From an uncultured Bacillota bacterium (lineage in GTDB: Bacteria; Bacillota_I; Bacilli_A; RF39; UBA660): a DNA stretch of 8,115 nucleotides. The stretch is from assembly GCA_905200435.1 (NCBI GenBank), contig CAJKKJ010000025.1, positions 1 to 8,115 of the forward strand, written 5' to 3'. Each line of letters starts with the position of its first letter. Position 1 is the first letter of the stretch. Shown here piece after piece: positions 5,226 through 8,115 of the stretch. The translations under genes and the position numbers were made by a program. The notes beneath the pieces were generated by a model. The model was given only the letters and a program-made list of their open reading frames with translations, did not search any database and was not told where the DNA came from.

Positions 5226-5773
5226 ATGGTTATAAGTTTGAAGGTATAATAAATGGATTTACATTAGACGAAAATTTAATTGATGGTAATGTTATATGTG
5301 ATATAGATAAACAAATATCATGTGTTTCAAAAAAAGCATATAAGTCTTCTGAGTATATTGATGTTGGTTCTTTTGATATAAATAATTTAAATTATTATGA
5401 AAAATTTTTGATTGTTTTTAATTCTTATTTAATTAGAAAACCAGAATATATTATATTTAAAAATATGTTTTGTGATTTTGAATATGAAGATATAAAAAAA
5501 CTGAAAATTCTATTTAGAACTTTAAAAAAAGATAAGATATGTAAAATAATTATTTGTTCTCGGAATACGGAACTTTTACTTGATTTATGTGATTACGTTA
5601 TTTGTGAAGAAGGTTCTGGAGATATAATAGAAGTTTTTAAAAATAAAAAAAGTAATGTTCCTTTTTGTATAAAATTTGCGCTTGAATTAGAAGAATATAA
5701 GAATAAAAAAATAGGTATTTACCGCAACAATGTTGCTGATTTAGCGAAGGATGTGTATAGATTTGAAAGATAA
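5222..5773 (+). CDS. Shortened EcfA2-like protein lacking ATP-binding motifs
   Basis: 183 residues against ~285 for EcfA2. The N-terminal half is reduced to about 55 residues with no P-loop at all. From ~58 it follows the second half of an ABC ATPase: YEKFLIVFNSYLIRKPEYII (58-78) in place of the helix after the signature motif, Walker B replaced by IIFKN (Lys80 and Asn81 for Asp-Glu), then a helix ending LKKDKICKIIICSRN (Arg114 for the switch His), DLCDYVICEEG (~121-131), and a tail VPFCIKFALELEEY...VADLAKDVYR that matches the EcfA2 C-terminal domain. The start overlaps the previous stop (ATGA) and has only a weak ribosome site, so it probably depends on coupling. It ends inside the next gene. 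Catalysis is very unlikely; a retained partner of the EcfA1-like protein is inferred. Confidence 0.55.
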   Translation: MNGYKFEGIINGFTLDENLIDGNVICDIDKQISCVSKKAYKSSEYIDVGSFDINNLNYYEKFLIVFNSYLIRKPEYIIFKNMFCDFEYEDIKKLKILFRTLKKDKICKIIICSRNTELLLDLCDYVICEEGSGDIIEVFKNKKSNVPFCIKFALELEEYKNKKIGIYRNNVADLAKDVYRFER

Positions 5774-6356
5774 TATAGTTTTTTCAGTTCCTTCTTATTT
5801 TAAGATTGTTTCCTTTTTATTTTTCTTGTTGTCAATACTAGTAAATTTCCATTATTTAGGAATAATATTACTTTTTGGTATTCTTTTATTTATAAATTTA
5901 AGAAGTAAAATAAATCTGAAATTATATAAACTTGATTATTTTGAGATTTTACTTTTGGTAATTATGTTTATAATTTGTCATTTACATTTTGTTTATGTAT
6001 TTAAAATTTTATTACTTTTATTTTATGTAAAATATTTATTATACACTAATAATTATATAGATTTGGATGATTCTTTTTATAAAATATTTAAACATAAATT
6101 ATTTAGATTATTTTATAAGTATCAAATAATAAAAAATAATTTTAGATTGTATACTAAAACTAATTATTCTATGTATGGTAAAAAAAATATATTAAAATCT
6201 TTATATTTATCAATCAAAAATATAGATTGTACTAAATATGAAAATTTAAAAAAATATGTTATTAAATCTTCTAAATCTAATTTATATGATTATTTATTTG
6301 TATTTATGCATGCTGTAAGCTTTATTTTCTGTTTTCTGTTGGAGGTATATAAATGA
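5763..6356 (+). CDS. Reduced EcfT-like membrane protein
   Basis: I place the start at TTG 5763, because MKDNI from there resembles the EcfT N-terminus and GAAGGA (5746-5751) lies 11 bases upstream. An in-frame ATG at 5751 touches that site and would add four residues. The protein has 197 residues against ~265 for EcfT, the transmembrane coupling subunit of ECF transporters. Hydrophobic segments lie at roughly 13-28, 30-45, 58-73, 76-92 and 179-193. The 90-residue stretch between the last two is basic and helical (many Lys, Tyr, Asn), where EcfT has its coupling helices. The two Ala-Arg-Gly motifs that contact the ATPases are absent, in step with the loss of ATPase motifs in the two genes before it. 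It overlaps the upstream gene by 11 bases and truA by 4. It is extremely AT-rich (Phe, Leu, Ile, Tyr, Lys, Asn). Confidence 0.55.
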   Translation: MKDNIVFSVPSYFKIVSFLFFLLSILVNFHYLGIILLFGILLFINLRSKINLKLYKLDYFEILLLVIMFIICHLHFVYVFKILLLLFYVKYLLYTNNYIDLDDSFYKIFKHKLFRLFYKYQIIKNNFRLYTKTNYSMYGKKNILKSLYLSIKNIDCTKYENLKKYVIKSSKSNLYDYLFVFMHAVSFIFCFLLEVYK

Positions 6357-7078
6357 GATATTTTATGAAATTTAGTTATAATGGTTCAAAATTTAATGGT
6401 TATCAAAAACAAGTTGATAAAAGAACTGTGCAAGGCGATATAGAAAAAGTTTTGAGTCAAATATTTAATGAAAAAATAAGAGTTGTTGCATCTGGTAGAA
6501 CGGATGCCTTAGTTCATGCCTATAATCAATGTTTGCACTTTGATAGTTCTAAAGAATTTGATTTTGAAAAATTAAGACATTCTTTAAATAGTTTGCTAAA
6601 AGATATTTATATCAAAGAATTATACTCTGTTTCTGATGATTTCCATGCAAGGTATAGTGTTCAATCTAAAGAATACGTTTATAAAATTAATATTGGTACT
6701 TTTAACCCAATAGAAGAAGATTATGTTTATCAATATAATAAGAATCTTGATATTTCAAAAATGCAAGAAGCAGCTAAATTATTAATTGGTAAACATGACT
6801 TTAAATCATTTACTTCTTTAGACTATGAAAAAGATTGTACAAGGGATATTTATAGTATTAATATAACTTTAGAAAATAATATAATATCAATTGATTTTAT
6901 TGGTAGTGGATTTTTAAAATATATGATAAGAAATATAGTTGGGACTTTAATAGAAGTTGGTAATGGTAGTAAAAGTATTTCTGATGTTCAAAAAATATTA
7001 GATGCTAAAGATAGAAGAAAAGCTGGAATATGTGCACCTGCATGTGGACTATATCTAATAAATGTTAATTATTGTTAA
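6353..7078 (+). CDS. truA: tRNA pseudouridine(38-40) synthase TruA
   Basis: 241 residues, normal length. TruA converts uridines 38-40 of the tRNA anticodon arm to pseudouridine. The order of blocks fits: MRYFMKFSYNGSKFNGYQKQ (1-20), TVQGDIEKVLSQIF, then ASGRTDALVHAYNQ (46-59) with the catalytic Asp51, then FHARYSVQSKEYVYKI, HDFKSFTS, and the C-terminal GSGFLKYMIRNIVGTLIEVG followed by KAGICAPACGLYL. The residue after GRTDA is Leu53 where most family members have Gly; the nucleophile itself is kept. The ATG overlaps the previous stop (ATGA) and has GGAGG (6341-6345) upstream. Position directly after an ecfT-like gene and before rplM-rpsI is the ancestral Bacillota order. No terminator is obvious after it. 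Confidence 0.95.
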   Translation: MRYFMKFSYNGSKFNGYQKQVDKRTVQGDIEKVLSQIFNEKIRVVASGRTDALVHAYNQCLHFDSSKEFDFEKLRHSLNSLLKDIYIKELYSVSDDFHARYSVQSKEYVYKINIGTFNPIEEDYVYQYNKNLDISKMQEAAKLLIGKHDFKSFTSLDYEKDCTRDIYSINITLENNIISIDFIGSGFLKYMIRNIVGTLIEVGNGSKSISDVQKILDAKDRRKAGICAPACGLYLINVNYC

Positions 7079-7105
7079 GTTTTTGAAGAAATTTTGTTAT
7101 TTAGG

Positions 7106-7134
7106 TTGACAAAATATTATGATTTTAATATAAT
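7106..7134 (+). promoter_or_regulatory. Consensus sigma-A promoter of rplM-rpsI
   Basis: TTGACA (7106-7111), a 17-base spacer and TATAAT (7129-7134): a perfect match to consensus in both boxes, as expected for strongly expressed ribosomal genes. Transcription would start near 7141. Confidence 0.92.
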
Positions 7135-7150
7135 CTATACTGGTACATTT

Positions 7151-7203
7151 TATTAAGCCCATTAGATCAGATCTTGGGACAATCTGATCAAAACTAGAAA
7201 GGG
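7151..7203 (+). promoter_or_regulatory. L13 (rplM) leader RNA with hairpin and probable pseudoknot
   Basis: GATCAGAT (7165-7172) pairs perfectly with ATCTGATC (7182-7189). The loop CTTGGGACA contains TGGG (7175-7178), which can pair with CCCA (7158-7161) just upstream and form a pseudoknot. The AAAGGG ribosome site (7198-7203) follows closely, so the fold could control translation of rplM. An L13 leader that senses its own protein is known in Bacillota; I infer this is one from position and shape. Confidence 0.65.
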
Positions 7204-7209
7204 AAAAAT

Positions 7210-7644
7210 ATGAAAAATAGTTATATGCAAAGAGCAGAAGATGTAAAACGTGATTGGTATGTAATTGATGCTACTGATGTTAATTTAGGTAGATTAGCTA
7301 CAAAAGTTGCTCATGTTTTACGTGGAAAGCATAAACCAACTTTTACACCTCATATTGATTGTGGAGATTGTGTAATCGTTATTAATGCTTCAAAAGTTAA
7401 TTTAACAGGAGATAAGTTAGATAACAAAATGTATTATAACCATAGTGGTTATACTGGTGGTCTTCGTGAAAGAACTGCTAGAGTAATGAAAGAAAAATAT
7501 CCAGTAGAAATGGTTGAAAGAGCTGTTAAGGGTATGTTACCAAAAGGACGTTTAGGACGTCAAATGTATACAAAATTATTTGTATATGAAGGTGAAAATC
7601 ATCCACATGCTGCTCAAAAACCAGTTAAAATGGAAGTTAAATAG
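7210..7644 (+). CDS. rplM: 50S ribosomal protein L13
   Basis: 144 residues, the standard length. L13 is an early-assembly protein of the large subunit that binds 23S rRNA. Landmarks in order: [71 protein letters not shown], then [18 protein letters not shown] (from about 106) and the end [20 protein letters not shown] lies six bases before the ATG. It is co-transcribed with rpsI, which begins eight bases after its stop. The N-terminus has a few extra residues before the DWYVIDA strand ([13 protein letters not shown]), as is common in the group. Confidence 0.98.
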   Translation: MKNSYMQRAEDVKRDWYVIDATDVNLGRLATKVAHVLRGKHKPTFTPHIDCGDCVIVINASKVNLTGDKLDNKMYYNHSGYTGGLRERTARVMKEKYPVEMVERAVKGMLPKGRLGRQMYTKLFVYEGENHPHAAQKPVKMEVK

Positions 7645-7652
7645 GAGGAAAT

Positions 7653-8066
7653 ATGGCAGAAAGATTATTTATTGGAACTGGCCGCAGAAAATCTTCTGTA
7701 GCGCAAGTTAGAATGGTACCTGGAACAGGTAAAATTACTGTTAATGGTCGTGACGTTCATGATTTCTTCCCATATGAAACTAACGTTATGGACTTAAAAC
7801 AACCACTTGTTGCAACTAACAATGAAAATACATTTGATATTGATGTAGTTGTTAAAGGTGGCGGATTTACTGGTCAAACTGGAGCTATTCGTTTAGGTAT
7901 TACTCGTGCTTTATTAGAATATGATAAAGTAAATGAAGGTAATGAAAATAGTTATCGTAAATTATTAAAGGTAGCTGGATTTGTTACTCGTGATTCTCGT
8001 AAAAAAGAACGTAAAAAACCAGGACTTAAAGCTGCTCGTCGTGCACCACAATTCTCAAAAAGATAG
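7653..8066 (+). CDS. rpsI: 30S ribosomal protein S9
   Basis: 137 residues, slightly longer than the ~130 typical of Bacillota. S9 is a head protein of the small subunit whose C-terminal tail reaches the P-site tRNA. Seen here: the N-terminal [20 protein letters not shown], then INGRD-type [31 protein letters not shown] in the middle, and the basic end [17 protein letters not shown] followed by APQFSKR, including the universally conserved terminal Lys-Arg. The ribosome site AGGAGG (7643-7648) overlaps the rplM stop, with a four-base gap to the ATG. A strong terminator follows. The few extra residues lie in the [13 protein letters not shown] region. Confidence 0.98.
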   Translation: MAERLFIGTGRRKSSVAQVRMVPGTGKITVNGRDVHDFFPYETNVMDLKQPLVATNNENTFDIDVVVKGGGFTGQTGAIRLGITRALLEYDKVNEGNENSYRKLLKVAGFVTRDSRKKERKKPGLKAARRAPQFSKR

Positions 8067-8084
8067 ATTGCATACCACAGTTTT

Positions 8085-8115
8085 ACCTCATAAACTCAAT
8101 GTTTATGGGGTTTTT
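8085..8115 (+). terminator. Rho-independent terminator of rplM-rpsI
   Basis: ACCTCATAAAC (8085-8095) pairs with GTTTATGGGGT (8101-8111) over 11 positions, one of them T-G, around a TCAAT loop. A T tract continues to the window's end. Confidence 0.92.

Noticed and set aside
4542..6356. Recently broken pseudogenes of ecfA1-ecfA2-ecfT
   Set aside because: All three frames are uninterrupted, overlap in coupled fashion and keep family-like ends, which is hard to reconcile with neutral decay in progress; this still needs a dN/dS test.

Overview
The window is an AT-rich stretch (roughly 70 % A+T by eye) from a low-GC Gram-positive bacterium. Gene content and order point to the Bacilli/Erysipelotrichia/Mollicutes side of Bacillota, perhaps an uncultured gut lineage of the RF39 type; that placement is inference. 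TGA is used as a stop codon (for example at 5223-5225), so this is the standard bacterial code and not the Mycoplasma code. All genes lie on the + strand. Promoters, T-tract terminators and strong Shine-Dalgarno sites are easy to see.

Layout. (1) 1-803: the 3' two thirds of ychF and its terminator. (2) 806-2786: an accessory transcription unit with a good promoter, a possible 39-codon ORF, and a 530-residue exported protein. Its C-terminal two thirds resemble phage tail / C-type-lectin-fold proteins of the kind diversified by retroelements (DGRs). Its last ~40 codons are strikingly adenine-poor and rich in codons ending in T or C, the footprint expected of adenine-directed mutagenesis. Four stop codons in a row close the gene, and a terminator follows. 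No reverse transcriptase or template repeat is in the window. (3) 2787-3431: about 650 bases without a gene, filled with inverted repeats, several copies of a degenerate 18-base motif, and one long structured palindrome (3180-3290). (4) 3432-4497: the rpsF-ssb-rpsR operon, with promoter, structured leader and terminator. (5) 4519-7078: a four-gene unit with overlapping ORFs: three strongly divergent proteins, then truA. (6) 7106-8115: a consensus promoter, an L13-type leader with a probable pseudoknot, rplM-rpsI and a terminator.

Two things stand out. First, the three unannotatable ORFs before truA sit exactly where Bacillota carry ecfA1-ecfA2-ecfT, the energising module of ECF vitamin transporters (usual order ecfA1-ecfA2-ecfT-truA-rplM-rpsI). 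Each still shows the outline of the matching subunit. However, both ATPase-like proteins have lost Walker A, the signature motif, the catalytic glutamate and the switch histidine, and the EcfT-like protein is shortened and lacks the Ala-Arg-Gly motifs. The reading frames are intact and tightly coupled, which suggests retained, repurposed genes more than fresh pseudogenes. Second, the exported protein looks like a chromosomal DGR target fused to a SipW-type signal peptide and placed among housekeeping genes.

Functionally, the ribosomal genes (S6, S18, L13, S9), SSB, TruA and YchF form a translation and replication background. The ECF-like trio and the variable surface protein are the parts that deserve experiments.
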